From contig JAJPIW010000074.1 of assembly GCA_021324575.1 (NCBI GenBank), positions 1 through 64,000 on the forward strand: a stretch of DNA of 64,000 bases, given 5' to 3'. This stretch comes from Intrasporangiaceae bacterium. Its GTDB lineage: Bacteria; Actinomycetota; Actinomycetes; Actinomycetales; Dermatophilaceae. Shown here in pieces: positions 8,728 to 17,229 of this stretch (position 1 is its first letter; every line of letters begins with the position of its first letter). The notes under the pieces were generated by a model that had not been told where the DNA came from, did no database searches, and worked only from the letters and a program-made list of their open reading frames with translations. A program made the position numbers and the translations under genes.

Positions 8728-9474
8728 TCAGCCGTTCCCGCGCTCCCGGCTGCCGTAGAGGTGGGACTCGACGAACCCCTGCGCCCCGAGCGCCCGGCCG
8801 ACGATGATGACGGCCGCCTGCCGCAGGCCGTGCGCCTCGACCTGGTCGGCGATGTCCGCCAGGCTTCCGCGCAGGACGAGCTCGCCCGGCTGGCTCACCT
8901 GCGACCCGACGACGACCGGGCAGTCAGCGCCGTAGTGCGGGACGAGCTCCTCGGCCAGCCGCCGCGTGTGCCGGATGGCCAGGTGCAGCACGAGCGTGGC
9001 CCCGGTCGAGGCGAACGCGGCAAGCGACTCCCCCGGGGGCATCTTGGTCGAGTCCTTCTGGGCCCGTGTGAGGACGACCGACTGCGCCACCTCCGGCACG
9101 GTCAGCTCCCGCCCGACGAGTGCCGCCGTCGCGGCATACGCCGCCACTCCCGGGGTGACGTCCCAGGGGACGCCGGCCGCGTCGAGGCGGCGGGCCTGCT
9201 CGGCGACCGCCGAGTAGACCGAGGGGTCGCCGGAGCACAGCCGGGCGACGTCCTTGCCCTCGGCCGTCGCCCGGACGAGGTGCGCCGTGATGGCGTCGAG
9301 GTCGAGGTGCTGGGTGTCGACGAGCTCGGCGCCCTCGGGGCAGTGTGAGAGCACCTCCGCGTCCAGGTAGGTGCCCGCATACAGGCACACCGGGCTGGTC
9401 GCGAGCAGCCGCACAGCCCGCAGGGTCAGCAGGTCGGCGGCTCCCGGGCCGGCACCGATGAAGTGGACGGTCAC
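8728..9474 (-). CDS. cobM: Precorrin-4 C11-methyltransferase CobM
   Basis: A 248-residue SAM-dependent methylase of the tetrapyrrole family. The N-terminus VHFIGAGPGAADLLTLRA holds the GAGPG SAM loop, and LCSGDPSVYSA gives the second loop. The middle (DVTPGVAAYAA, VLTRAQKDSTKMP) matches CobM/CbiF. It methylates C-11 of precorrin-4 in the aerobic pathway. The GTG start at 9474 overlaps the cobL stop by four bases, so it is translated after cobL on the same minus-strand message. The longer upstream frame runs antisense-like through cobL and was rejected. Confidence 0.94.
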   Translation of the reverse strand: MTVHFIGAGPGAADLLTLRAVRLLATSPVCLYAGTYLDAEVLSHCPEGAELVDTQHLDLDAITAHLVRATAEGKDVARLCSGDPSVYSAVAEQARRLDAAGVPWDVTPGVAAYAATAALVGRELTVPEVAQSVVLTRAQKDSTKMPPGESLAAFASTGATLVLHLAIRHTRRLAEELVPHYGADCPVVVGSQVSQPGELVLRGSLADIADQVEAHGLRQAAVIIVGRALGAQGFVESHLYGSRERGNG

Positions 9475-10775
9475 GTGTCCTCCGCGAGTACTTGGTCGAT
9501 ATGCCGGGTGCTCGGGTCGAGCGGTTTGGTGGCACTCCACTGAACGACCGGGCGAGCCGGGGTCCAGGACAGGTGCCGGCCGAGCAGTGTCGCGTGCTCG
9601 ACGCCGATCCGGGTGAGGACTCCCCCGTACCGCTGGTGGGCGGCGACGACCGCAGCCTCGGTGCCGAGCGTGACGGCGTGCGCGACGATCCGGCCGGCCG
9701 GGGTCAGCCGGTCCCACGCGACTGCGACCACCTCGAGAGTGAGACCGCCGCCGATGAAGACCACGTCCGGGGCGTCGAGGTCGGCGAGGCAGTCGGCTGT
9801 GGCGCCGACGACGACGAGCACGTCGGGAGCGACTCCCAACGCGTCGGCGTTGGCGCGAATCCGCCCGGCTCGCAACGGGTCCCGCTCGACAGCCGTGGTA
9901 CGGGCGCGGGGGGCGGCGAGCGCCCACTCGATCCCCACGGCACCCGAGCCGGCCCCGAGGTCCCACAGGTGGGCGCCGGGGACCGGGCGCAGGTGGGCCA
10001 GCGCGGAGGCTCGCAGGTCGCGCTTGGTGATCTGTCCGTCGTGGTCGAAGGCATCCTCGGGCCGGCCCGGGGCGGGACCGAGGGCGGGCCGGGCGAGAGC
10101 ACCGACCTGGTCGACGACGACGCAGAGCACGACGAGGTCCGGTGTCGGAGCGGGGTCCCATGTCGACGCGGTCCCGGTCCGGGCTCCCTCGTCGGTTCCG
10201 CCGAGGTGCCACCACGCGGTGAGGGTCGAGTCGCCGCAACCGGCCGCCCGGAGCAGGTCGGCCACCGCCGCCGGAGTCGACCCGTCCGAGCAGAGCACGA
10301 CGAGCCGCTGCCCCGGGTGCAGGTGCCGCCGGATCGGCGACAGCGAGCGACCGACCACGGTCACGACCGTCGTCGCCTCGGCCGACCAACCCATCCGGGC
10401 CCGGGCCAGCGTCTCCGACGAGACCACCGGATGCACCCGGACGGCGTCGGCGCCCAGGAGACCGATGAGCGTCGACGCGATGCCGGACCGCAACGGGTCG
10501 CCGCTGGCCAGGGCAACGACCCCCCCGGGCTCCGGGAGACCGCAGCGGGATCCGGCACCCGGCGGACCGGCATACGCGCCGTGGGCCGCAAGGAGGTCCG
10601 GGAGACCGGTGGCAAGCGGGCTCGGCCACGGCGCCCGGACCTGTCCGTCGACGGGCGGCACGAGCGCGAGGTGCCTCGGCCCGCCGAGCAGGACTCCTGC
10701 ACCCAGGACGATCCGGCGCGAGGACTCCGGCAGGTCGGCGAAGCCCCCGTCGCCAAGGCCCACGACGTCGATCAC
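9471..10775 (-). CDS. cobL: Precorrin-6B C5,15-methyltransferase (decarboxylating) CobL
   Basis: A 434-residue bifunctional enzyme. Residues about 1-205 form the CbiE-like tetrapyrrole methylase domain (MIDVVGLGDGG, VALASGDPL). Residues about 230-434 form the CbiT-like Rossmann methyltransferase domain, with LWDLGAGSGAVGIEWA as SAM motif I and VVFIGGGLTLEV. Together they methylate C-5 and C-15 and decarboxylate the C-12 acetate of precorrin-6B. It is the first gene of the cobL-cobM minus-strand pair. Its start is about 30 bases from the divergent riboswitch-2 leader, so the two units share one short promoter region; cobL itself is not behind that riboswitch. Confidence 0.94.
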   Translation of the reverse strand: MIDVVGLGDGGFADLPESSRRIVLGAGVLLGGPRHLALVPPVDGQVRAPWPSPLATGLPDLLAAHGAYAGPPGAGSRCGLPEPGGVVALASGDPLRSGIASTLIGLLGADAVRVHPVVSSETLARARMGWSAEATTVVTVVGRSLSPIRRHLHPGQRLVVLCSDGSTPAAVADLLRAAGCGDSTLTAWWHLGGTDEGARTGTASTWDPAPTPDLVVLCVVVDQVGALARPALGPAPGRPEDAFDHDGQITKRDLRASALAHLRPVPGAHLWDLGAGSGAVGIEWALAAPRARTTAVERDPLRAGRIRANADALGVAPDVLVVVGATADCLADLDAPDVVFIGGGLTLEVVAVAWDRLTPAGRIVAHAVTLGTEAAVVAAHQRYGGVLTRIGVEHATLLGRHLSWTPARPVVQWSATKPLDPSTRHIDQVLAEDT

Positions 10776-10805
10776 GCCGACACCTTATGTGACATGATGT
10801 GCGCC

Positions 10806-10900
10806 GACGCAGGGTGAGGAATCCGGTGCGACTCCGGAGCGGTCCCGCCACTGTGAGCGCCCGGACCGACCGGTCGTGAGCCAGGACGTCGTCCTGCGTC
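10806..10900 (+). promoter_or_regulatory. Cobalamin riboswitch 2 (leader of the chelatase-cob operon)
   Basis: The closing helix pairs GACGCAGG (10806-10813) with CCTGCGTC (10893-10900). Inside are GGAATCCGGTGCGACTCCGG, the nearly canonical B12 box GTCCCGCCACTGT, and GTGAGCCAGGAC. GAGCC just inside the aptamer and GGCTC just after it (about 10903) could form an alternative pairing that acts as the switch. The first start codon of the operon is 73 bases further on. B12 binding should lower expression of the chelatase, cobO, cobB-cobC, cobA, cobS, cobU and cobD genes. Confidence 0.94.
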
Positions 10901-10972
10901 ACGGCTCCTCGGGACCCCGACCGGGCCATCGACGACCGGCGAGCGTGGTCACTCGCCAGGAGGATCGACTCC

Positions 10973-13036
10973 GTGCCCGGCTTCCCCTTCTCGGCCATCG
11001 TCGCCGCCGATGACATGGCGCTGGCGCTCGTCCTCACGACGGTCGCCCCCGAGGTGGGTGGGGTACTCGTCCGCGGCGAGAAGGGCACTGCCAAGTCGAC
11101 CATGGTCCGGGCGCTCGCCGAGGTCCTGCCCGATCAGCGCATCGTCGCGGACTGCCGCTTCGGTTGCGACCCCGCCCATCCCGACCCGACCTGCCCGGAC
11201 GGTCCGCACCGCGCCGATGCCGCTACCTCGACCCGGCCGGCCCGGCTCGTCGAGCTGCCGGTCGGTGCCACCGAGGACCGGGTCATCGGCTCCCTCGACC
11301 TGTCCCGTGCGCTGGGTGCCGGCGAGACCGCCTTCGAGCCCGGCCTGCTCGCCGGCGCGCACCGCGGCATCCTCTACGTCGACGAGGTCAACCTCCTGCA
11401 CGACCACCTCGTCGACCTCCTCCTCGACGCAGCCGCCATGGGCCGCAACACCGTCGAGCGCGACGGCGTCTCCATCTCGCACGCCGCCCGGATCGTCCTC
11501 GTCGGCACGATGAACCCCGAGGAGGGCGAGCTTCGACCGCAGCTGCTCGACCGCTTCGGGCTCACCGTCGAGGTGGCCGCGTCCCGCGAGCCGGCCGAGC
11601 GGGTCGAGGTCGTCCGTCGGCGACTCGCCTTCGACGCGGATCCGGACGGCTTCGCCGCGACGTATGCCGCACCGCAGGGCGACCTGCGCGACCGGATCCG
11701 CTCCGCGCAGGCGACCCTGCCGTCCGTTGCGCTGAGCGAGTGGGCACTCACCAAGATCGCGACGGTCTGCGCCGGGTTCGACGTCGACGGGATGCGCGCG
11801 GACCTGGTCACCGCCCGAGCGGCCCGCGCGCACGCCGCCTGGCAGGGCCGCACCGAGGTGACCCGCGAGGACATCCGGGTCGCCGCCCGGCTCGCCCTGC
11901 CGCACCGGCGCCGGCGCAACCCGTTCGACGCCCCGGGCCTGGACGAGGACCTGCTCGACGCCCTGCTCGGTGAGGACGAGCCGGATTCCGACCCCGAGCC
12001 GGACGCCCCGCCGCCGGGCGACCGCGCCGATGACCCCGACGCCGGTGTCGACGACGACCCGGAGTCGAGCGACCCGGCAGACACGACCTCACCGCCCCCT
12101 GCGGGGCCCGATTCACCGGACGCACCGTTCACGCCCGAGTCCCCTGACTCGCCTGACTCCCCGGAGCCGGCCGCCGAGCCAGTTGCTGAGCCGGAGCCGA
12201 GCCGCGCCGAGGCGCCGGTCACGGCCACGGTCGCCGCGGCATACGAGCCGTATCGCGCCCGCCGCCTGCAGGTCCGCGGAGTCGGCGAGGGCGAGGCCGG
12301 ACGGCGGAGCCGCGCCATCACCTCCTGGGGCCGCACCGTCGGCGCGGCCCCGATCGGCGCCGGCCGCCTCCACCTGCCGGCGACGATCACGGCCGCCGCG
12401 CCGCACCAGGGCCGACGCGGGCGAACCGACCGGGTGGTCCTCCATGCCGACGACCTGCGCCACCGGGTCACCCAGGGCCGCGAGGCCAACCTCGTCCTGC
12501 TCGCCGTCGACGCATCGGGCTCGATGGGCGCCCGGCAGCGGATGAGCGATGTCAAGACCGCCGTCCTGAGCCTGCTCGTCGACGCCTACCAGCGCCGCGA
12601 CCGGGTCGGTGTCGTGACCTTCCGCGGCGACGGAGCCAGCCTCGCGCTCCCCCCGACCTCCTCGGTCGAGGCCGCCGCCCGGTGCCTCACCGACCTCCCG
12701 CACGGCGGTCGGACCCCGCTCGCCGAGGGCCTGCGGACCGCGGCCCGGGTGCTCGAGCTGGAGCGGATCCGCGACCCGCGGCGTCGGCCCCTGCTCGTCC
12801 TCGTCACCGACGGGCGGGCCACGAGTGGCGCCGATGCCCTGGTTCGAGCCCGCTTCGTCGCCGACCGCTGGCGCGCGACCGGGGTCGACGCCGTCGTCGT
12901 CGACTGCGAAGCCGGCCGGTTCCGGATGGGACTGGCCGCCGACCTCGCCCACCGGATGGGCGCCGAGCACGTCCCGCTCGGCGAGGTGGCAGCCGCCAGC
13001 CTGGTCAGCGTCATCCGAGAGAGGAGGGCCGCCTGA
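10973..13036 (+). CDS. BchI/BchD-type chelatase fusion (putative cobaltochelatase subunits)
   Basis: A 687-residue fusion. Residues 1-325 are an AAA+ ATPase like magnesium-chelatase ChlI/BchI, with Walker A GEKGTAKST (35-43) and Walker B LYVDEVNLL (about 135). Residues about 330-415 are an acidic, Pro-rich linker typical of BchD proteins. Residues about 505-687 are a von Willebrand A domain with the metal site DASGS (about 514-518). In this pathway the protein probably drives cobalt insertion together with a CobN subunit; no cobN is in the window. GTG 10973 follows an AGGAGG-type site. It is the first gene of the riboswitch-2 operon, and its stop overlaps the cobO start by one base. Confidence 0.88.
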   Translation: MPGFPFSAIVAADDMALALVLTTVAPEVGGVLVRGEKGTAKSTMVRALAEVLPDQRIVADCRFGCDPAHPDPTCPDGPHRADAATSTRPARLVELPVGATEDRVIGSLDLSRALGAGETAFEPGLLAGAHRGILYVDEVNLLHDHLVDLLLDAAAMGRNTVERDGVSISHAARIVLVGTMNPEEGELRPQLLDRFGLTVEVAASREPAERVEVVRRRLAFDADPDGFAATYAAPQGDLRDRIRSAQATLPSVALSEWALTKIATVCAGFDVDGMRADLVTARAARAHAAWQGRTEVTREDIRVAARLALPHRRRRNPFDAPGLDEDLLDALLGEDEPDSDPEPDAPPPGDRADDPDAGVDDDPESSDPADTTSPPPAGPDSPDAPFTPESPDSPDSPEPAAEPVAEPEPSRAEAPVTATVAAAYEPYRARRLQVRGVGEGEAGRRSRAITSWGRTVGAAPIGAGRLHLPATITAAAPHQGRRGRTDRVVLHADDLRHRVTQGREANLVLLAVDASGSMGARQRMSDVKTAVLSLLVDAYQRRDRVGVVTFRGDGASLALPPTSSVEAAARCLTDLPHGGRTPLAEGLRTAARVLELERIRDPRRRPLLVLVTDGRATSGADALVRARFVADRWRATGVDAVVVDCEAGRFRMGLAADLAHRMGAEHVPLGEVAAASLVSVIRERRAA

Positions 13037-13650
13037 TGGCCCAGGGACAGACACCGGTCACCGCCGAGGACGGGCTCACCACCCGGCAGCGCCGCACCAG
13101 CCCGCTCGTCGTCGTCCACAGCGGCGAAGGCAAGGGCAAGTCGACAGCGGCCTTCGGCCTGGCGCTACGCGGCTGGAGCCAGGGGTGGTCGATCGGGGTG
13201 TTCCAGTTCGTCAAGTCGGCTAAGTGGCGGATCGGTGAGGAGACCGCCCTGCTGGCCCTGGACGAGGTGCACCGGTCGACCGGGCAGGGGGGCCCCGTGC
13301 AGTGGAACAAGATGGGGTCCGGCTGGTCGTGGTCGCGCAAGGCCGGGACCGAGGAGGACCACGCCGCCGACGCCCGGGAGGGCTGGGCCGAGATCAAGCG
13401 TCGGCTCGCCGAGCAGGCGCACACCCTCTATGTCCTCGACGAGTTCACCTACCCGATGAAGTGGGGCTGGGTCGACGTCGACGACGTCGTCGACACCCTG
13501 CAGTCCCGCCCGGGCTACCAGCACGTCGTCATCACCGGCCGCAACCCCGACCCTCGCCTGCTGTCGGTCGCCGACGTCGCGACCGAGATGACCAAGCTGG
13601 CCCACCCCTTCGACCGCGGTCAGAAGGGCCAGAAGGGCATCGAGTGGTGA
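13036..13650 (+). CDS. cobO: Cob(I)yrinic acid a,c-diamide adenosyltransferase CobO
   Basis: A 204-residue protein with the P-loop GEGKGKST (30-37) and the family motifs FQFVKS, KMGSGWSW and YVLDEFTYPM. CobO attaches the 5'-deoxyadenosyl group of ATP to cobalt(I) corrinoids, making the upper ligand of coenzyme B12. The length is normal. ATG 13036 overlaps the preceding stop by one base. The next gene begins 8 bases after its stop. Confidence 0.95.
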   Translation: MAQGQTPVTAEDGLTTRQRRTSPLVVVHSGEGKGKSTAAFGLALRGWSQGWSIGVFQFVKSAKWRIGEETALLALDEVHRSTGQGGPVQWNKMGSGWSWSRKAGTEEDHAADAREGWAEIKRRLAEQAHTLYVLDEFTYPMKWGWVDVDDVVDTLQSRPGYQHVVITGRNPDPRLLSVADVATEMTKLAHPFDRGQKGQKGIEW

Positions 13651-13657
13651 TGGCGTC

Positions 13658-16219
13658 GTGGTGAGCCTGCCCCGCGTCGTCATCGCGGCCGCCGCCTCCG
13701 GGCAGGGCAAGACGACGGTGGCCGTCGGCATCATGGCGGCGCTGACCCGCCGCGGTCTGGCGGTGTCCCCGGGCAAGGTGGGGCCGGACTACATCGACCC
13801 CGGCTACCACGCGCTGGCGACCGGGCGTCCCGGCCGCAACCTCGACCCGTGGCTCACCTCACCGGAGCTCATCGGTCCGCTGCTCCGCCATGGGGCCAGT
13901 ACGCCGGACCCCGCCGACCTCGCGGTGATCGAGGGCGTCATGGGCCTGTTCGACGGGCGGATCGGCACCGACGGCTTCGCCTCCACCGCCCACGTGGCGG
14001 CCCTGACCCGCTCTCCTGTCGTCCTCGTCGTCGACATCTCCTCGGCCGCCCGGACGGTGGCCGCAACCGTCCACGGGCTGCGAACGTTCGACCCGCAGAT
14101 CGACGTCGTCGGTGTGGTGCTCAACAAGTCCGGCAGCGCGCGGCATGCCGGCGAGGTCCGCCGCGCCGTCGAGGCCACCGGCCTGCCGGTCCTGGGGGTA
14201 CTGCCCCGCGACGCCGGCATCGCGGCGCCCTCGCGACACCTCGGGCTGGTGCCGGCCGCCGAACGCGCCGATGCCGCCGCCGGACTGGACCGGCTGGCCG
14301 AGCAGACCGCGGCTCACATCGACCTCGACGCCGTCCTGGGCCTGGCCCGGTCCGCCCCCGACCTGGACGTCGAGCGGTGGTCGCCCGCTGCGGCGCTGGC
14401 GCCACACTCCTCGCGTCTGCGGATCGGAGGGTCGGAGCCCTCAGATCCGCAGACGCAAGGAGTGGTCGCCGTCGCGGGCGGTCGAGCCTTCACCTTCCGG
14501 TATGCCGAGACCGACGAGCTGCTCCGAGCCGCCGGATGTGAGCCGGTCGTCTTCGACCCGGCCACCGACTCGTCCCTGCCGACCGGGACGAGCGGCCTCT
14601 ACCTCGGGGGCGGGTTCCCCGAGTCCCACGCCCGAGCCCTGGCCGGCAACGCGCCCCTCCTCGCCGAGATCCGCGACGCGGTGTGGGCCGGCCTGCCCAC
14701 CGTGGCCGAGTGCGCCGGGCTCCTCTACCTGGCCGCGTCGCTCGACGACCATGCGATGGTCGGCGCGGTCCCCGCCCGGGCGGCCATGCACCCGCGCCTC
14801 ACGCTGCGCTACCGAGAGGCGACGCTGCCCGTCGACGGCATCCTCGGGGCTGCCGGGACCACCGTCCGAACCCACGAGTTCCACCGCACGAGAACCAATC
14901 CCGCGACCCAGGGGGTCGGCGCCTGGCTCGTCGACGACGCGCCCGACGGCTTCGCACTGGATCCCGCCGGTGTCGGCCGCCCGACCGTCCACGCCTCCTA
15001 CCTGCACGTGCACTGGGCGGGAACGCCCTCGCTCGCAACGTCCTTCGCGGACGCGGTCGAGGCCTTCGCGGTGGGACCGGCGCGTGCCGGCACGGCGCCG
15101 GCTCGGCCGTCCGTCCACGCGGTGACGGCTCCCGCCCCGCTGACAGTCGGGCCGGCGGCTCGGCCGACCGACCCGCTCGACCACCATGGCGATGCCGAGG
15201 TCCGCGGCGACGGCTCGGCCCTGGTCGACCTCGCCGTCAACGTCCGGCTCGCCGAGCCCCCCGCCTGGCTCGCGGAGCTGATCCGCGACTCGACGTCCCG
15301 GCTGTCGGCCTACCCCGACCCGTCCGCGGCGCGAGCCGCGCTCGCCCGTCGGCACGGAGTCCCCGAGGACGCCGTGCTCCCGACCAGCGGGGCCGCGGAG
15401 GCGTTCACCCTCGTGGCCCGAGCCGTCGCCGGGCGGCACCCGCTCGTCGTGCACCCTGCGTTCACCGAACCCGAGGCCGCGCTGCTGCGAGCCGGTCGGG
15501 TGCCCGAGCGGCACATCCTGCGCGCCGAGACCGGCTTCGCGCTGGACCCGGACTCGGTCGACCCGCGGGCCGACCTCGTCGTCGTCGGCAACCCCACGAA
15601 CCCCACCGGTGTGCTCCACGCGCGCAGGACCCTCGACGCCCTTCGTCGTCCCGGCCGGGTGCTCGTCGTCGACGAGGCGTTCGGCGACGCCGTCCCGGGA
15701 GAGCCGGAGACGATGATCGGCCCGGACCTGGAGGGCGTCCTCGTGCTGCGCTCGCTGACCAAGACGTGGGGCCTGGCGGGTCTGCGCGCCGGCTACGTCG
15801 TCGGCGACCCCCTGCTGATCGCCGCCCTCGGCGAGCACCAAACTCCCTGGTCGGTGTCCACCCCGGCCGCGGAGGTCATGGTGGCGACCGCCTCACCGGA
15901 GGCGGTCGACGAGGCCGCCACTGCCGCACGCGCCACCGCCGCGGACCGGGTGCACCTCGTCCAGGGACTGGAGGCGCTCGGTCTGCGGCCGACCCCGGGC
16001 GTCGCTCCCTTCGTCCTCGTCGACGTCGGAGCCGGGGTCCGAGAAGCGTTGCGGGACAAGGGGTATGCCGTGCGACGGGGTGACACGTTCCCGGGCCTGG
16101 GCGCGGGCTGGGTCCGCATCGCGGTGCGGGACCGGGCCACGACCGACGGCCTGCTGGCGGCTCTCGACTCGGTGCTCACGGCCCGCTCCGCGACGGGCGA
16201 GGAGGTGCGCAGCGCATGA
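13658..16219 (+). CDS. cobB: CobB-CobC fusion: cobyrinate a,c-diamide synthase plus PLP-dependent aminotransferase-like domain
   Basis: An 853-residue fusion. Residues 1-245 are the P-loop amidoligase half of CobB (ASGQGKTT at 13-20; VGPDYIDPGYH; EGVMGLFDG). Residues about 270-465 are the class-I glutamine amidotransferase half, with the cysteine in AECAGLLYL (about 352). Residues about 500-850 are a PLP-dependent class I/II aminotransferase-like domain of the CobC/Rv2231c type, with NPTNPTG, DEAFGD and the lysine in SLTKTWGLAG (about 701). The CobC-type domain is expected to serve aminopropanol-phosphate arm supply or a related step. A 60-base palindrome lies in frame between the first two domains. 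GTG 13658 or 13661 can be the start. The stop overlaps cobA by four bases. Confidence 0.9.
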   Translation: MVSLPRVVIAAAASGQGKTTVAVGIMAALTRRGLAVSPGKVGPDYIDPGYHALATGRPGRNLDPWLTSPELIGPLLRHGASTPDPADLAVIEGVMGLFDGRIGTDGFASTAHVAALTRSPVVLVVDISSAARTVAATVHGLRTFDPQIDVVGVVLNKSGSARHAGEVRRAVEATGLPVLGVLPRDAGIAAPSRHLGLVPAAERADAAAGLDRLAEQTAAHIDLDAVLGLARSAPDLDVERWSPAAALAPHSSRLRIGGSEPSDPQTQGVVAVAGGRAFTFRYAETDELLRAAGCEPVVFDPATDSSLPTGTSGLYLGGGFPESHARALAGNAPLLAEIRDAVWAGLPTVAECAGLLYLAASLDDHAMVGAVPARAAMHPRLTLRYREATLPVDGILGAAGTTVRTHEFHRTRTNPATQGVGAWLVDDAPDGFALDPAGVGRPTVHASYLHVHWAGTPSLATSFADAVEAFAVGPARAGTAPARPSVHAVTAPAPLTVGPAARPTDPLDHHGDAEVRGDGSALVDLAVNVRLAEPPAWLAELIRDSTSRLSAYPDPSAARAALARRHGVPEDAVLPTSGAAEAFTLVARAVAGRHPLVVHPAFTEPEAALLRAGRVPERHILRAETGFALDPDSVDPRADLVVVGNPTNPTGVLHARRTLDALRRPGRVLVVDEAFGDAVPGEPETMIGPDLEGVLVLRSLTKTWGLAGLRAGYVVGDPLLIAALGEHQTPWSVSTPAAEVMVATASPEAVDEAATAARATAADRVHLVQGLEALGLRPTPGVAPFVLVDVGAGVREALRDKGYAVRRGDTFPGLGAGWVRIAVRDRATTDGLLAALDSVLTARSATGEEVRSA
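14405..14464 (+). repeat. In-frame inverted repeat inside cobB
   Basis: Two 27-base arms (14405-14431 and 14438-14464) pair with only two mismatches around a six-base loop. The core arm reads GCGTCTGCGGATC and its complement GATCCGCAGACGC. The frame stays open and encodes about 20 Ser/Gly/Gln-rich residues between the ATPase and amidotransferase halves of CobB. Ordinary coding constraint would not give such symmetry. It resembles a small palindromic element inserted in a tolerant linker. Confidence 0.85.
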
Positions 16220-17229
16220 GGGTCGACCTGACCGGCCGTCGCACCCGGGTGCTCGTCCGCGATCCCGGACCGCGGGTCGCCGAGACGGTGCACGCGCTGA
16301 TCGAGGAGGGCGCCCGGGTCGACGTGGAGGGCAGCAACCCGGTCGTCGCGGACCTCGCCCACCGCGGACTAGTGACGACCGTGACCGAGCCGGACTACCC
16401 GGCATACGACCTCGTTCTCCGTGACCTGCTCGGCGAACCCCCTTCCGGTGCAACGAAACCCACCCAAGGTCGAGTCGTCCTCGTCGGCGGCGGACCAGGG
16501 AACCCCGACCTGCTCACCCTCGGTGGGCTGGCGGCCCTGCGCGAGGCCGACGTCGTCGTCTGCGACCGGCTCGCCCCCCTCGGCATCCTCGACACCCTCG
16601 ACCCGCGGCCCGAGGTCATCCACGTCGGCAAGATCCCGCGCGGCGAGCACACGCCGCAGGAGCGGATCAACGAGATCCTCGTCGAGCAGGCGCGGGCCGG
16701 ACGGACGGTGGTCCGCCTCAAGGGCGGGGACAGCTTCGTCTTCGGCCGCGGTGGTGAGGAGTGGAACGCGTGCGTGGCGGCCGGGATCCCGGTCTCGGTC
16801 GTCCCCGGCGTGACGTCGTCCATCGCGGCTCCGGCGCTCGCGGGCATCCCGGTGACCCATCGGGATGTGACCCAGGGTTTCGTCGTCGTGTCCGGACATG
16901 TCGGCCCGGGTGACCCCCGGGGGACCGTCGACTGGGCGGTCCTGGCTCGAACCGGGATGACGCTGGTCATCCTGATGGGGGTCGCCGTCCTCGACGCCAT
17001 CGCGACCACCCTTGTGGCCGCCGGGCTGGACCCCGCGACGCCGGCGGCCTGCATCGCCGATGCCGGGATGCCGAGCCAGCGCATTGTCCGCGGAACCGTC
17101 ACCTCGATCGCCGGGCTGGCCGCGGCCGCGGGTATCGGGGCACCGGCCGTCACGGTCATCGGCCCGGCCGTCGACGCCCTGTCCCCGGCACCTGACGACC
17201 TATCCCCAGCATCCGGCGGTTCGCGGTGA
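16216..17229 (+). CDS. cobA: Uroporphyrinogen-III C-methyltransferase CobA with relic CysG-type N-terminus
   Basis: A 337-residue protein. Residues about 88-325 are a full SUMT domain (VVLVGGGPGNPDLLTL, RLKGGDSFVFGRGGEE, THRDVTQGF) that makes precorrin-2 from uroporphyrinogen III with SAM. The first 85 residues (LTGRRTRVLV, GARVDVEG, YDLVLRDLLG) resemble a worn-down, shortened Rossmann half of siroheme synthase CysG. They lack an intact GxGxxA dinucleotide motif, so dehydrogenase and ferrochelatase activity are not expected. The start overlaps cobB (ATGA) and the stop overlaps cobS (GTGA). Confidence 0.92.
   Translation: MRVDLTGRRTRVLVRDPGPRVAETVHALIEEGARVDVEGSNPVVADLAHRGLVTTVTEPDYPAYDLVLRDLLGEPPSGATKPTQGRVVLVGGGPGNPDLLTLGGLAALREADVVVCDRLAPLGILDTLDPRPEVIHVGKIPRGEHTPQERINEILVEQARAGRTVVRLKGGDSFVFGRGGEEWNACVAAGIPVSVVPGVTSSIAAPALAGIPVTHRDVTQGFVVVSGHVGPGDPRGTVDWAVLARTGMTLVILMGVAVLDAIATTLVAAGLDPATPAACIADAGMPSQRIVRGTVTSIAGLAAAAGIGAPAVTVIGPAVDALSPAPDDLSPASGGSR

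Noticed and set aside
3992-9131. Insertion sequence or integrase ends around the foreign segment
   Set aside because: No transposase or integrase gene, terminal inverted repeat or target duplication was visible at the borders.
9492-10817. A 441-residue plus-strand frame opposite cobL and running into riboswitch 2
   Set aside because: cobL is certain from its methyltransferase motifs, and the frame's end lies inside the aptamer.
14441-15841. A 466-residue minus-strand frame opposite the cobB-cobC fusion
   Set aside because: It lies opposite a gene with clear catalytic motifs and has no recognisable motif of its own.
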